This document shows, in pieces, positions 8,339-17,095 of a DNA stretch of 64,000 bases. The first letter of the stretch is position 1; each line of letters begins with the position of its first letter. The notes beneath the pieces are model-generated. The model made no database searches, was not told the origin of the DNA, and saw only the letters and a program-made list of their open reading frames with translations. The stretch lies in NCBI RefSeq assembly GCF_003696345.1, contig NZ_RFLX01000009.1, positions 124,001 through 188,000 of the forward strand, in the 5' to 3' direction. The translations under genes and the position numbers were made by a program. The stretch comes from Teichococcus wenyumeiae. Lineage in GTDB: Bacteria; Pseudomonadota; Alphaproteobacteria; Acetobacterales; Acetobacteraceae.

Positions 8339-8914
8339 CTACAGGACTAAATTCCTTTCGTCAAGAATTTTCTCCTTTCCTTGCAGCGATTTCTCCAGCG
8401 CCCGGAACAGGCCGCGCGGCGTCACCGCGAAAGGCGCGCCCTTTCCCAGCAGCGCGCGGCAGACGGCGACGCAGGAATAGGGTGAAAACGCCGGCAGCCA
8501 GCCGCAATGCGGCGCACCGGGCGTGAAGGGCCCCAGCACCGCCAACCCTGCGCGGCGATAGAATCCCGGCAGGTCGAAGCCCGGCACCAGCACCGGCCGC
8601 GCCACCAGCAACCGGCCTGAGAGCGGCTCCACCACCGTCCAGCCCTGCGCATCCTCCACCGCCGCGAAACAGTGGCGGAAGCCCGGCCGCAGCAGCCGCA
8701 GCCACAGCCGGTCCGCCCGCCCCCCGAAACCGATCCAGACCCGCTGCGCCCCTTCCGCCAGGGCGTGGCGGTGGGAAGCCCGCATCGGCGTCGCCGCGCT
8801 TCCTTCCGGAGATGCGGCGTGTTGCTCCACGGGCACCCTGGCCAGCGGCGCGGGTGCGACCCGCCCCCGCCGCCGCGCCGGTGCCGGCCTGGGCGCCAGC
8901 ACCCTCCGTCTCAC
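8339..8914 (-). CDS. Conserved phage-associated protein, possible Cys/His hydrolase fold
   Basis: A 191-residue protein starting at a GTG that overlaps the upstream stop (GTGA). The first ~45 residues are Arg/Pro-rich; an alternative start is the ATG about 43 codons in (MRASHRHALAEG). The core has RLLRPGFRHCFAAVEDAQGWTVVEPLSGRLLV and ends with FSPYSCVAVCRALLGKGAPFAVTPRGLFRAL. The spaced His-Cys and SC...C pattern recalls small papain/NlpC-like proteins found beside podoviral structural genes, but I cannot assign a catalytic set. It ends 60 bases before the terminator at 8276 and is co-transcribed with the gene at 9357. Confidence 0.6.
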   Translation of the reverse strand: MRRRVLAPRPAPARRRGRVAPAPLARVPVEQHAASPEGSAATPMRASHRHALAEGAQRVWIGFGGRADRLWLRLLRPGFRHCFAAVEDAQGWTVVEPLSGRLLVARPVLVPGFDLPGFYRRAGLAVLGPFTPGAPHCGWLPAFSPYSCVAVCRALLGKGAPFAVTPRGLFRALEKSLQGKEKILDERNLVL

Positions 8915-9357
8915 GCGCCGCCCTCCACCGGGCAGCGGGCCGCCAGCTCCACCACCTCCGCCATGCCGCTGGGCCGCGCGCCGCCCGCCACGATGCCCTT
9001 CATGCGCAGCGGCCAGTCCATCCGCTGCATCGCCTCGTTCCAGATCCGCCAGTCGTTCTTCTCGCCCAGGTGGCGCGGGTCGGGCGCCATGCCCCGCTCG
9101 CCCCAGATCCGCATGATGCGCGCATGCACCAGGTCGATCCGGCGCTGGCGGTAGAGGCGGTCCAGGCACTTGATCACGTCATCCGGCTCACAGGGGCGCT
9201 GCTTGCTGCCGGCGCCGGCCACGATTCGCGCGCCCTCGCGGCGTGCGACCAGTGCGGACATGGTCCAGATCCAGGCTTCCTCGGCGGAGGCAAAGGGTTC
9301 GGCCTTCGACATCGAAGAGAGAACCGGGGCGGAGTTGGTGCGGAGGGCGGCGGGCAT
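8911..9357 (-). CDS. Conserved alphaproteobacterial phage-associated protein, first gene of the module
   Basis: A 148-residue soluble protein with the core SAEEAWIWTMSALVARREGAR...QRPCEPDDVIKCLDRLYRQRRIDLVHARIMRIWGERGMAPDPRH and a WNEAMQRMDWPLRMKGIV ending. I know this pattern from phage-related proteins of alphaproteobacteria without an established function; the helical, charged C-terminal half could fit a regulator or a DNA-packaging accessory. It has a good Shine-Dalgarno (AGGAAAGGA) and is the first gene behind the SOS-type promoter. Start at 9357 chosen for that site; an internal ATG lies at residue 16. Confidence 0.6.
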   Translation of the reverse strand: MPAALRTNSAPVLSSMSKAEPFASAEEAWIWTMSALVARREGARIVAGAGSKQRPCEPDDVIKCLDRLYRQRRIDLVHARIMRIWGERGMAPDPRHLGEKNDWRIWNEAMQRMDWPLRMKGIVAGGARPSGMAEVVELAARCPVEGGA

Positions 9358-9370
9358 CGAGTGTGTCCTT

Positions 9371-9453
9371 TCCTAGCTGAACGTGAACACAACAAGAACA
9401 TCGAACGTTTCGGTCCTAGGCGTCAACACCTATCTGTGATCACTTTCCTAGGA
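9371..9453. promoter_or_regulatory. Repeated TCCTAG operator-like sites in the divergent control region
   Basis: Three copies of TCCTAG occur between the divergent genes: 9371-9376, 9414-9420 (TCCTAGG, inside the spacer of the leftward promoter) and 9446-9453 (TCCTAGGA, an 8-base palindrome). Such a set is what an autoregulating dimeric repressor would use, and the S24-type repressor gene starts 44 bases away. CTAG is normally rare in bacterial DNA, so three in 83 bases is notable. Binding is inference. Confidence 0.4.
9385..9426 (-). promoter_or_regulatory. LexA (SOS) box overlapping a sigma70-like promoter of the phage module
   Basis: Bases 9385-9399 read GAAC-ACAACAA-GAAC, i.e. GTTC-N7-GTTC on the minus strand, the LexA box of Alphaproteobacteria. 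A minus-strand promoter candidate has TTGACG at 9426-9421 and GATGTT at 9402-9397 with an 18-base spacer, placing the start of transcription inside the LexA box. Two additional GAAC words (9379-9382, 9403-9406) flank it. The box is 28-42 bases upstream of the ATG at 9357. LexA control of the phage genes is therefore inferred. Confidence 0.65.
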
Positions 9454-9496
9454 TTGTCGTCTTGCCACAAGCCGGAGCCTTTAGGATGATAGGCTT

Positions 9497-10144
9497 ATGC
9501 GTCATGACGACATCTGGCGGGCGATCGACGCCCTGGCGGCCGAGCACGGGCTCTCCGCTTCCGGCCTCGCGCGCCGCGCGGGGCTGGACCCGACGGCCTT
9601 CAATCCTTCCAAGCGAATCGGCGCCGACGGCCGGCCACGCTGGCCCTCCACCGAAAGCATCGCCAAGGTGCTGGAAGCCACGGGCACGGAGATGGAGAGC
9701 TTCGCCGGCCTCGTGACCGGCGCGCCGACCCTGCACAACAGCAGCCGCCCGAATCCGGGCCGCCGCATCCCGTTGTTGGGCCTCGCCCAGGCGGGCAGCG
9801 AGGGCTATTTCGGCGATGGCGGCTACCCGGTCGGCGGCGGCTGGGACGAGATCAGCACGCCGGAACTCTCCGACCCCAATGCCTATGCGCTGGAAATCTC
9901 CGGCGACAGCATGGAGCCGGTGTTCCGGGACGGCGACACCATCATCGTCTCCCCCAATTCACCCGTGCGGCGGGGCGACCGGGTGGTGGTGCGCACGGCG
10001 CGGGGGGAGGTCATGGCCAAGGAGCTGCTGCGTCAGTCGGCACGGCGAATCGAGCTGGCGAGCCTGAACCCGGCCCACCCCAACTACAGCTTCGACCTGT
10101 CCGAGATCGCCTGGATGCACCGCATCCTCTGGGCCAGCCAGTAA
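9497..10144 (+). CDS. S24-family HTH repressor (LexA/CI-like, self-cleaving)
   Basis: A 215-residue transcriptional repressor. Residues ~5-45 form a helix-turn-helix (DIWRAIDALAAEHGLSASGLARRAGLDPTAFN). The C-terminal S24 domain has an Ala99-Gly100 cleavage site (LGLAQAGSEG), catalytic Ser138 in SGDSMEPVF and Lys175 in VMAKELL, so RecA-stimulated self-cleavage is plausible. It is divergent from the phage module and shares its control region, suggesting it is the immunity repressor; however, close relatives of this type are also common single-copy chromosomal regulators in Alphaproteobacteria, so it may be a host gene. It ends at a terminator shared with the convergent flippase gene. Confidence 0.85.
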   Translation: MRHDDIWRAIDALAAEHGLSASGLARRAGLDPTAFNPSKRIGADGRPRWPSTESIAKVLEATGTEMESFAGLVTGAPTLHNSSRPNPGRRIPLLGLAQAGSEGYFGDGGYPVGGGWDEISTPELSDPNAYALEISGDSMEPVFRDGDTIIVSPNSPVRRGDRVVVRTARGEVMAKELLRQSARRIELASLNPAHPNYSFDLSEIAWMHRILWASQ

Positions 10145-10147
10145 GGC

Positions 10148-10165
10148 GCGGGGCCTCAGCCCCGC
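10148..10165. terminator. Short bidirectional terminator hairpin with a stop codon in its loop
   Basis: GCGGGGC (10148-10154) pairs with GCCCCGC (10159-10165) around a CTCA loop. It lies between the converging S24 repressor and flippase genes, and the flippase TGA (10158-10156) is in the loop. There is no T-run in either direction, so termination strength is uncertain. Confidence 0.45.
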
Positions 10166-12069
10166 TCCATCTGCTCCAGCAGCGCGCGGGGGTCGCCTTC
10201 GCTGTTCGCCGCCAGGTAGCTGCCGTCCGGCAGCGCCACCGCCGCCAGCCCGGTATCCTCATAGGCCCGCAGCATGGTGGGGCCGACCCGCCAGAAGGCG
10301 TGGCTGACGCCATTGCGCTCGCAGATGTCACGGAAGCGCCAGAGCGCGGTGATGCGCGCCTGCTCCTCCCCCGCCGGGTCGCCCAGCCCGATCCAGGTAT
10401 CCTTCAGCTTGCGGAAGGCGAAGCCGGCGCCCTCCACCAGGATGGCGCCATCGGCCTCCGCCGGCACGGTGGCGCCCAGGGCCTCCAGCCGGGCCCGCGC
10501 CGCCTCGTCGTACGGCGCCGCGACGAGGCGGGAGGGACGCAGCAGCCGGAACATCGCCACCAGCAGCAGCACCCCCGCCACACCCACCGCCAGCCGCAGC
10601 GAACCCGGCATGTCGGACGAAAAGGGCACCATCCACCAGGGAGCGTCGCTCACCGGCCCGCGCCAGGCGATGCTGGCCAGCAGCAGGGCACAGAACAGGC
10701 TGGCCGTCAGGGAAGAGACGGTGCTCAGCGAGAGCGGCTCCCCCGTCAGCCGGGCATCGCGGTAGAAGGTGCTGCGCATGCCGGCCAGCAACCCGGCCGG
10801 CAGCAGGAAGATCACCACCAGCCACCAGGGCTCGCCCTTCAGCGCCACCGCCGCGGCACCCAGCAGCAGCAGCACGATGCCGCCAATGCGGGCAATGCGC
10901 AGCCGCCGCAGCATGCCATAGGCCATCACCAGCAGCAGCGATCCGATGACGGAAGCCGCGAAATGCCCGGCCAGCGCCGCCCATTCGCCCGCCCATTCCG
11001 CCAGCCGGGTGCCATGGGACGGCAGGGCGCCGATGAAGAGCAGCGCGATGCCCATGACGGCGGAAAGGCCGGAAAGCGCCGGGCCTTCCAGCGAATCCGC
11101 CACCCGCGCCTCGGCGCCCAGGTTGCCCAGCAGGTGGCGGCGCTGGCTCACCTCGAAGCCGGCGAAGAGCGCGCCGGCAATGAACAGCGGCACGATGTAG
11201 TAGTAGAGCCGGAACAGGAAGAGCGCGCCGATCACCTGCGGCGCCGGCACATAGGGCTGCAGCGCCAGCAGGATCACCGTGTCGAAGACGCCAAGCCCAC
11301 CCGGCACATTCGCCGCCAGCCCGGCCGAATAGGCGGCCAGGTAGATGCCCAGGAAGCGGACAAAGGTCAGCCCCTCCGCCGGCGGCAGCAGCACATAGAA
11401 GATCATGGTGGTGACGACGACATCCACCACCGCCAGCGTCGTCTGCATCAGGGCCATGCGGAAGCCCGGCAGGTCGATCTTGTGGCCGAAGACCGTGAAA
11501 TGCGGCAGCACGCGCGACAGCACCAGATAGGCGCCCACCACCCCCAGCAAGGCCACGCCAATGCCCTGCATGGCCCAGTGCGGCAGGTGGTCGCGGAACC
11601 AGGGCAGGATCTCCGGCTCCAGGATCAGCACGGCGCCACCCAGCGCCATGCCCCCCAGGCCGAAGGTCAGGCTGGTGAAGGCGATGACCTTGGCGATCTC
11701 GACCGGCGTCAGCCCCCAGGCGGCGTAGAAGCGGTAGCGCACCGCGGCGCCCGAAACGGCGGCGACGCCTAGGTTATGCGCCAGGGTATAGGCGCAGAAG
11801 GATGCCAGCGAGGTCTTGAGGTAGCTGACCGGCTTGCCGGCATAGACCGAGCCCAGCCGGTCGTAGACCGTCAGCACCGCATAGGCCAGCACCGTCCAGC
11901 CGGCGGCGATCCAGAGCGTGTGGCCCGGCACCGCCTCCACCGCCAGCCGGATGTCGGCCATGGAGAGGTCGCGGAACTCCTTCTGGACGACATAGATGGC
12001 GCCGGCCAGCAGCAGCAGGCCGAAGGCGGTGGGCCCGTGGCGCCGCAGCAGGGCCAGCGCCGGCGTCAT
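10156..12069 (-). CDS. MprF-like phospholipid flippase with truncated transferase domain
   Basis: A 637-residue multi-pass inner-membrane protein. Residues ~1-330 are the MprF/UPF0104 flippase region ([37 protein letters not shown]), followed by roughly six more membrane helices. Residues ~545-637 match only the beginning of the lysyl-transferase domain ([30 protein letters not shown]) and then stop; full MprF proteins are about 840-870 residues. The catalytic C-terminal half is absent, and no remainder is found downstream, where a terminator and another gene follow. Its ATG overlaps the lysS stop (ATGA). Likely a lipid flippase without aminoacyl-transferase activity. Confidence 0.8.
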   Translation of the reverse strand: MTPALALLRRHGPTAFGLLLLAGAIYVVQKEFRDLSMADIRLAVEAVPGHTLWIAAGWTVLAYAVLTVYDRLGSVYAGKPVSYLKTSLASFCAYTLAHNLGVAAVSGAAVRYRFYAAWGLTPVEIAKVIAFTSLTFGLGGMALGGAVLILEPEILPWFRDHLPHWAMQGIGVALLGVVGAYLVLSRVLPHFTVFGHKIDLPGFRMALMQTTLAVVDVVVTTMIFYVLLPPAEGLTFVRFLGIYLAAYSAGLAANVPGGLGVFDTVILLALQPYVPAPQVIGALFLFRLYYYIVPLFIAGALFAGFEVSQRRHLLGNLGAEARVADSLEGPALSGLSAVMGIALLFIGALPSHGTRLAEWAGEWAALAGHFAASVIGSLLLVMAYGMLRRLRIARIGGIVLLLLGAAAVALKGEPWWLVVIFLLPAGLLAGMRSTFYRDARLTGEPLSLSTVSSLTASLFCALLLASIAWRGPVSDAPWWMVPFSSDMPGSLRLAVGVAGVLLLVAMFRLLRPSRLVAAPYDEAARARLEALGATVPAEADGAILVEGAGFAFRKLKDTWIGLGDPAGEEQARITALWRFRDICERNGVSHAFWRVGPTMLRAYEDTGLAAVALPDGSYLAANSEGDPRALLEQMERG

Positions 12070-13712
12070 GCCTGGCTGACCTCAGCGGATTCCGGTTCCG
12101 GCGGACGGGCCAGGGCCTCCTCCACCAGCCGGATCGTTTCCGGAATGCCATAGGCGGCGGCGACGGAGCCGAAGCGTGGCCCCTGATCCGTGCCCACCAG
12201 CACCTGATACAGCGCGCTGAACCAGCCGCGGTTGACACCCGGCCGCCCGCCATCCTTGGCCGGCACCAGGAAGGGCTCCCGCCGCCCGGCGTCATAGACC
12301 AGGGTCTGGATGAACTCGGCCTGGGTCAGCCCCGGCGGCATGGCCTCGATCTCGGCCTGGTGCTGCTTCAGCAACGCCACCAGCGCCTCGAAGGCCGGCC
12401 GCTCCTCCGGCGTCGGCGCGCGCGGGCGCAGGCCGGGCAGGATGAAGTCGCGGGAATAGGCGACGGCATAGTCCACCAGTTGCGCCAGCAGCGGCTGGTT
12501 CTCCGGCGTCGCCTCGGGCGCGTAGTTGCGCACGAACTTCCACAGCCGCTCCGGCGTATCGGCGGCGGAGACGGTGACGAGGTTCAGCAGCATGCCGAAG
12601 GTCAGCGGCGGCTCCGGCGTATTGGGTGCTTCGCCGCCATGGATGTGCCAGTCCGGGTTGGCCGGGTCCGGCTGCGCCCGCAGCTTCTCGCGCTGCTGCA
12701 GGTATTCGTCCGTGGCGCGCGGGATGACATCGAAATGCAGCCGCTTGGCGCGCCCGGGCTGGCCGTACATGAAATAGGCCAGGCTCTCGGGCGGCGCATA
12801 GCGCAGCCATTCCTCGATGGTCAGGCCATTGCCCTTGGACTTCGAGATCTTCTGGCCATTGGCATCCAGGAAGAGCTCATAGGTCATGCTGACCGGCGGC
12901 TCGGCCCCCAGCACGCGGCAGATCTGGGAGGACAGCTTGACGCTGTCGATCAGGTCCTTGCCCGACATCTCGTAATCGACGCCGAGGGCGAACCAGCGCA
13001 TCGCCCAGTCGGCCTTCCATTGTGCCTTCACATGGCCGCCAGTCACCGGCGTCTCGAAGCGCTCGCCCGTCTCGGGGTCGCGCCAGACCACGGTGCCGTC
13101 CTGCGGCCGGGTCTCCTCCATCGGCACCTGCATCACCACACCGGTCTTCGGATGCACCGGCAGGAAGGGCGAATAGGTGGCACGGCGGTCCGGGCCGAGG
13201 GTCGGCAGGATCACCTGCCGCACTTCCTCGTGTGCTTCCAGCATCCGCAGCAGGGCGGCGTCGAAGCGGCCGGACTTGTAGTAATCGGTGGCGGAGGCGA
13301 ATTCGTATTCGAAGCCGAAGGCATCCAGGAAGCTGCGCAGCCGGGCGTTGTTATGGGCGCCGAAGCTGTCATGGGTGCCGAAGGGGTCCGGCACGGCGGT
13401 CAGGCTCTTGCCCAGGTGCTGCCGCAGCAGGTCGCCGTTGGGCACATTGTCCGGCACCTTGCGCAGCCCGTCCATGTCGTCCGAGAAGGCCAGCAGCTTG
13501 GACGGCAGCCCGGTCAGGCGCGTGAAGGCATGGCGCACCCAGGTGGTGCGGGCCACCTCGCCGAAGGTGCCGATATGTGGCAGGCCCGAGGGGCCGTAGC
13601 CCGTCTCGAAGAGCGCCGTTTTTTTGCCCGACGCCGCCATGCGATCGGCGACCTTGGCGGCTTCCTCGAAGGGCCAGGCCTTGATGGTACGGAGCGTGGG
13701 ATCGGCGTTCAT
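12066..13712 (-). CDS. lysS: Lysyl-tRNA synthetase, class I
   Basis: A 548-residue enzyme charging tRNA-Lys, of the class I type typical of archaea and many alphaproteobacteria, unrelated to the class II enzyme. The HIGH-type motif is PHIG at residues 45-48 ([15 protein letters not shown]) and the KMSKS-type motif is KISKS at 288-292 ([11 protein letters not shown]). Length is normal for the family (about 510-560). It is divergent from the helicase gene at 13810 and coupled to the flippase gene downstream. Called lysK in some annotations. Confidence 0.96.
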   Translation of the reverse strand: MNADPTLRTIKAWPFEEAAKVADRMAASGKKTALFETGYGPSGLPHIGTFGEVARTTWVRHAFTRLTGLPSKLLAFSDDMDGLRKVPDNVPNGDLLRQHLGKSLTAVPDPFGTHDSFGAHNNARLRSFLDAFGFEYEFASATDYYKSGRFDAALLRMLEAHEEVRQVILPTLGPDRRATYSPFLPVHPKTGVVMQVPMEETRPQDGTVVWRDPETGERFETPVTGGHVKAQWKADWAMRWFALGVDYEMSGKDLIDSVKLSSQICRVLGAEPPVSMTYELFLDANGQKISKSKGNGLTIEEWLRYAPPESLAYFMYGQPGRAKRLHFDVIPRATDEYLQQREKLRAQPDPANPDWHIHGGEAPNTPEPPLTFGMLLNLVTVSAADTPERLWKFVRNYAPEATPENQPLLAQLVDYAVAYSRDFILPGLRPRAPTPEERPAFEALVALLKQHQAEIEAMPPGLTQAEFIQTLVYDAGRREPFLVPAKDGGRPGVNRGWFSALYQVLVGTDQGPRFGSVAAAYGIPETIRLVEEALARPPEPESAEVSQA

Positions 13713-13809
13713 GCCCGCCCCATGCCAGGGCGCAGGCTGGTGGTCAACGCACGCATTCCGCAGGTCCGCTCATCATGGCTTCGTTCGCCTTTTGCCCCTA
13801 AGATACGGC

Positions 13810-16614
13810 GTGCCCCCTGCGCCTCAGCCCCCCAGCCTGCTGCTGCCCGATGCTCCCGCGCTGATCGCCGCCACCCATGGCGCGGCGGTTCTGCTGACCC
13901 CGGATGGCGAATTATCCACCCTGCGTGCCCGCGATGCGGTGGAAGCGCTGCGGGAGATGGGCCCGCCGATCCTGGTGCATGCGCCGGCCATGGCCAAGCG
14001 CCTCGGCATCTCCTCCCTCCCCGGCGCCTATGACCTGCTGGAGCTCTTCGCCTTTGCCCTGCCGGCCCAGCCGGCGCCGCCCACCCCGCGCGGCCTCGCC
14101 CTGGCGCTGGACCTGCCGCCGCCGGAGGATGCGGAATCCGCCGCCGCCCTGCTGCCTGAGATCGCGACGGAGATCCTCCGCCGCCTCGCCCGCGCCCGCA
14201 ACGCCCAGCCCAACCGCGATGCCGCCATGCTGGCCGCCCGGCTGCGCGATGCCGCGCACTGGCCCTGGGCGGATGCCGTGCTGGCGGCGCTGGGCCAGCC
14301 CAAGGCGCGCGGCAGCAATGACGGGCTGAAGGTCTGGCGCACCCTGGCCGAATGGGAGGAAGCCGCCCCCGCCCCGCCCCCCTCCAGCCTGCCCGTGACC
14401 GCCGCCGAGGCCCGCACGCGCCTGGCGGAGATCCTGGGGGATGGCGCCGAGCAGCGCCCCAGCCAGGGCGATTTCGCCAGTGCCGCCAGCATGGCCTTCG
14501 CCCCGCGCGAAGTGCCGGGCGAGCCGCAGCTTGTGCTGGCCGAGGCCGGCACCGGCACCGGCAAGACGCTCGGCTATGTCGCCCCCGCCAGCCTCTGGGC
14601 CGAGCGCAACGGCGCCCCGGTCTGGATCGCCACCTATACCCGCAACCTGCAACGGCAGCTCGACCAGGAACTCGCCCGCCTCTACCCGGACCCGGAGGAA
14701 CGCCGCCGCAAGGTCGTGATCCGCAAGGGGCGCGAGAACTACCTCTGCCTGCTGAACTATGACGAGGCGGTCAGCGGCGCCATGCCCGCCCGCATCGTGG
14801 CGCTGGCGCTAGTGGCGCGCTGGGCCGGCGCGACGCGCGACGGCGACCTGATGGGCGGCGACTTCCCCGGCTGGATCTCCGAGCTGTTTCCCGCCGGCGC
14901 CATTTCGCTGCTGGCGGACCGGCGCGGCGAATGCATCCATTCCGCCTGCCCGCACTGGAAGCGCTGCTTCGTGGAGCATTCCATCCGCCGCGCCCAGACC
15001 GCCAACCTGGTGGTGGCGAACCATGCGCTGGTGATGGTGCAGGCCGCGCTCGGCCCACGCGGCGGCGATGGCGAGACCGGCGCCGCGCTGCGCTATGTCT
15101 TCGACGAGGGCCACCACCTCTTCGATGCCGCCGATGGCGCCTTCGCCGCCGCGCTCTCCGGCGCCGAGATGGCGGAGGTCCGCCGCTGGCTGCTGGGCAG
15201 CGAGGGCGGCCGGGGCCGCGCGCGCGGCCTGCGCCGCCGCCTGGAAGAGCTGCTGCCCCAGTATCCCACCCTGATCCCGCCGCTGGACCATACCGAGCAG
15301 ATGGCCCGCGCCCTGCCCGCCTCCGGCTGGTGGGACCGCTGGGAGGACGCCCCCGGCGATACCCCCCGCCCCGGCGAGGATTTCCTGCGCGCGGCCCGCG
15401 CCCAGGTCCTGGCCCGCACCGCCGAGGCCGACCCGCTCTACGACGCCGAGGCCGATCTCCACCCGCTGCACGAGGATGTCCCCGCCGCCGCCGCCGCGCT
15501 GGAAGAGGCGCTGCAACGCCTCCAGGCCCCGCTGAAGCATCTCGAAAAATTGCTTAACGAGATCCTGGAGGACCCGGAGCAGGAGCTGGAAACCGGCGAC
15601 CGCATCCGCCTGGACACCGCGGCCCGCGCCATCGAGCGCCGCGCGCTGATCCCGCTGGGTGCCTGGCTGGCCATGCTGCGCCAGTTGCGGGAACCGCCGC
15701 CGGAACCCGGCACCCGGCCGCTCTTCGTGGACTGGCTGGCCCTGACCCGCCGGGAAGGGCGCGACATCGATGCCGGGCTGCACCGCCACTGGCTGGACCC
15801 CACCGTGCCCTTCGCGACGCAGGTGGCGGCCCCGGCGCATGGCGTGCTGATCGCCTCCGCCACCCTGCGCGACAATTCCGTGAAACGTGACCCGGAAGCC
15901 GCCTGGCGGGAGGCGGAAGCGCGCACCGGCGTGCAGCACCTGCCCAACCCGGCCATCCGCGCCGCCCTGCCCTCGCCCTTCGACTACGCCAACCAGACCC
16001 TGGCGATCGTGGTGGAGGACATGAACCGCGACAGCCCCGGCCAGGTGGCGGCGGCGATGCAGCAGCTCTTCCTGGCCTCCGGTGGCGGCGCGCTCGGCCT
16101 CTTCACCGCCATCCGCCGGCTGCGGGACGTGCATGCCCGCATCGCCCCGGCCCTGGCCGAGGCCGGCATCCCCCTCTACGCCCAGCATGTGGATGCCATG
16201 GACAGCGCCACGCTGATCGACATCTTCCGGGCGGAGGAGGATTCCTGCCTGCTCGGCACCGATGCGCTGCGTGATGGCGTGGATGTGCCCGGCCGCGCGC
16301 TCCGCCTGCTGGTCTTCGACCGCGTGCCCTGGCCCCGCCCCTCCATTCTGCACCGGGAACGGCGGATTCATCTCTCCGGCGGGCGGCCGACGGCCTATGA
16401 TGACGGGATTGCCCGGCACCGGCTGCGCCAGGCCTTCGGCCGGCTGATCCGCCGCGCCGACGACCGCGGCGTCTTCGTGCTGCTGGACCCGCGCACCCCG
16501 TCCCGCCTGCTGGGCGGGCTGCCGGAGGGCGTGGTGCCCCGGCGGCTCGGCCTGGCGGAGGCCGTGCGTCAGACCGCCGCTTTTCTTGCATCCCCGGCCC
16601 TTCCGCCGGGTTGA
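13810..16614 (+). CDS. DinG/XPD-like ATP-dependent DNA helicase with Fe-S cluster cysteines
   Basis: A 934-residue superfamily 2 helicase. Walker A is AGTGTGKT ending at Lys252, the DEGH box is at 432-436, and four cysteines in XPD-like spacing (C313, C375, C380, C386) would bind a 4Fe-4S cluster. The last third has the helicase C-terminal motifs (LLGTDALRDGVDVPGRALR, HRLRQAFGRLIRRADDRGVF). The N-terminal ~230 residues are an alphaproteobacterial extension without known motif. I chose the GTG at 13810 because upstream in-frame sequence is low-complexity shadow of the lysS promoter region; an earlier start cannot be excluded. DinG-like enzymes resolve R-loops and unusual DNA during repair. Confidence 0.85.
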   Translation: MPPAPQPPSLLLPDAPALIAATHGAAVLLTPDGELSTLRARDAVEALREMGPPILVHAPAMAKRLGISSLPGAYDLLELFAFALPAQPAPPTPRGLALALDLPPPEDAESAAALLPEIATEILRRLARARNAQPNRDAAMLAARLRDAAHWPWADAVLAALGQPKARGSNDGLKVWRTLAEWEEAAPAPPPSSLPVTAAEARTRLAEILGDGAEQRPSQGDFASAASMAFAPREVPGEPQLVLAEAGTGTGKTLGYVAPASLWAERNGAPVWIATYTRNLQRQLDQELARLYPDPEERRRKVVIRKGRENYLCLLNYDEAVSGAMPARIVALALVARWAGATRDGDLMGGDFPGWISELFPAGAISLLADRRGECIHSACPHWKRCFVEHSIRRAQTANLVVANHALVMVQAALGPRGGDGETGAALRYVFDEGHHLFDAADGAFAAALSGAEMAEVRRWLLGSEGGRGRARGLRRRLEELLPQYPTLIPPLDHTEQMARALPASGWWDRWEDAPGDTPRPGEDFLRAARAQVLARTAEADPLYDAEADLHPLHEDVPAAAAALEEALQRLQAPLKHLEKLLNEILEDPEQELETGDRIRLDTAARAIERRALIPLGAWLAMLRQLREPPPEPGTRPLFVDWLALTRREGRDIDAGLHRHWLDPTVPFATQVAAPAHGVLIASATLRDNSVKRDPEAAWREAEARTGVQHLPNPAIRAALPSPFDYANQTLAIVVEDMNRDSPGQVAAAMQQLFLASGGGALGLFTAIRRLRDVHARIAPALAEAGIPLYAQHVDAMDSATLIDIFRAEEDSCLLGTDALRDGVDVPGRALRLLVFDRVPWPRPSILHRERRIHLSGGRPTAYDDGIARHRLRQAFGRLIRRADDRGVFVLLDPRTPSRLLGGLPEGVVPRRLGLAEAVRQTAAFLASPALPPG

Positions 16615-16667
16615 AGCTGCATCACGGCCGCGATACGCCGGATAGAACCGAGGAAAAACTGAACGTC

Positions 16668-17090
16668 ATGCCGCATACAAAGTCCCACTTCACCGTCCAT
16701 GAAGGACTGATCTGCGCCATGGTGCTGATGTCGGCCGCCGACCAGCACATGTCGGACGCCGAACTGGGCATGATGTCGCGGCTGGTGCAGGAACTGCCCG
16801 TCTTCGCCGGCTTCCAGGCCCATGAGATCGAGCCGGTGACCGAGACCTGCCTGTCCCTGCTGGAGCAGACCGATGGCCTGGACCGCGCCTTCACCATGAT
16901 GCGCGACGCCCTGCCGCCCCGGCTGCGCGAGACCGCCTATCTGCTGGCCTGCGAGGTCGCCGCCGCCGATGGCGAGGCGACGCAGGGCGAATTGCAGTTC
17001 CTGCAGGACTTCCGCATCGGCATGGATCTCGACCGGCTGATCGCCGGCGCCATCGAGCGCGCCGCGAAGGCCCGGTACCAGATGGCCTGA
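16668..17090 (+). CDS. TerB-like tellurite resistance family protein
   Basis: A 140-residue all-helical protein with the TerB/DjlA-N pattern: an ALICAMVLMSAADQHMSDAELGMM-type first half (acidic AADxxMSDxE motif) and a repeat-like EVAAADGEATQGELQFLQDF in the second half. TerB-like domains bind metal and mediate interactions; despite the name most have no link to tellurite. The ATG at 16668 has GAGGAAAAA upstream, so 19 further in-frame residues are not used. It lies between the helicase (gap 53 bp) and the peptidase (gap 5 bp), probably in one operon. Confidence 0.75.
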   Translation: MPHTKSHFTVHEGLICAMVLMSAADQHMSDAELGMMSRLVQELPVFAGFQAHEIEPVTETCLSLLEQTDGLDRAFTMMRDALPPRLRETAYLLACEVAAADGEATQGELQFLQDFRIGMDLDRLIAGAIERAAKARYQMA

Positions 17091-17095
17091 ACCGC

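Noticed and set aside
8915..9169. Extended N-terminus for the phage gene ending at 8339
   Set aside because: It would be a Gly/Arg/Pro-rich shadow of the gene at 8911-9357; the GTG at 8914 with a GTGA overlap is a better start.
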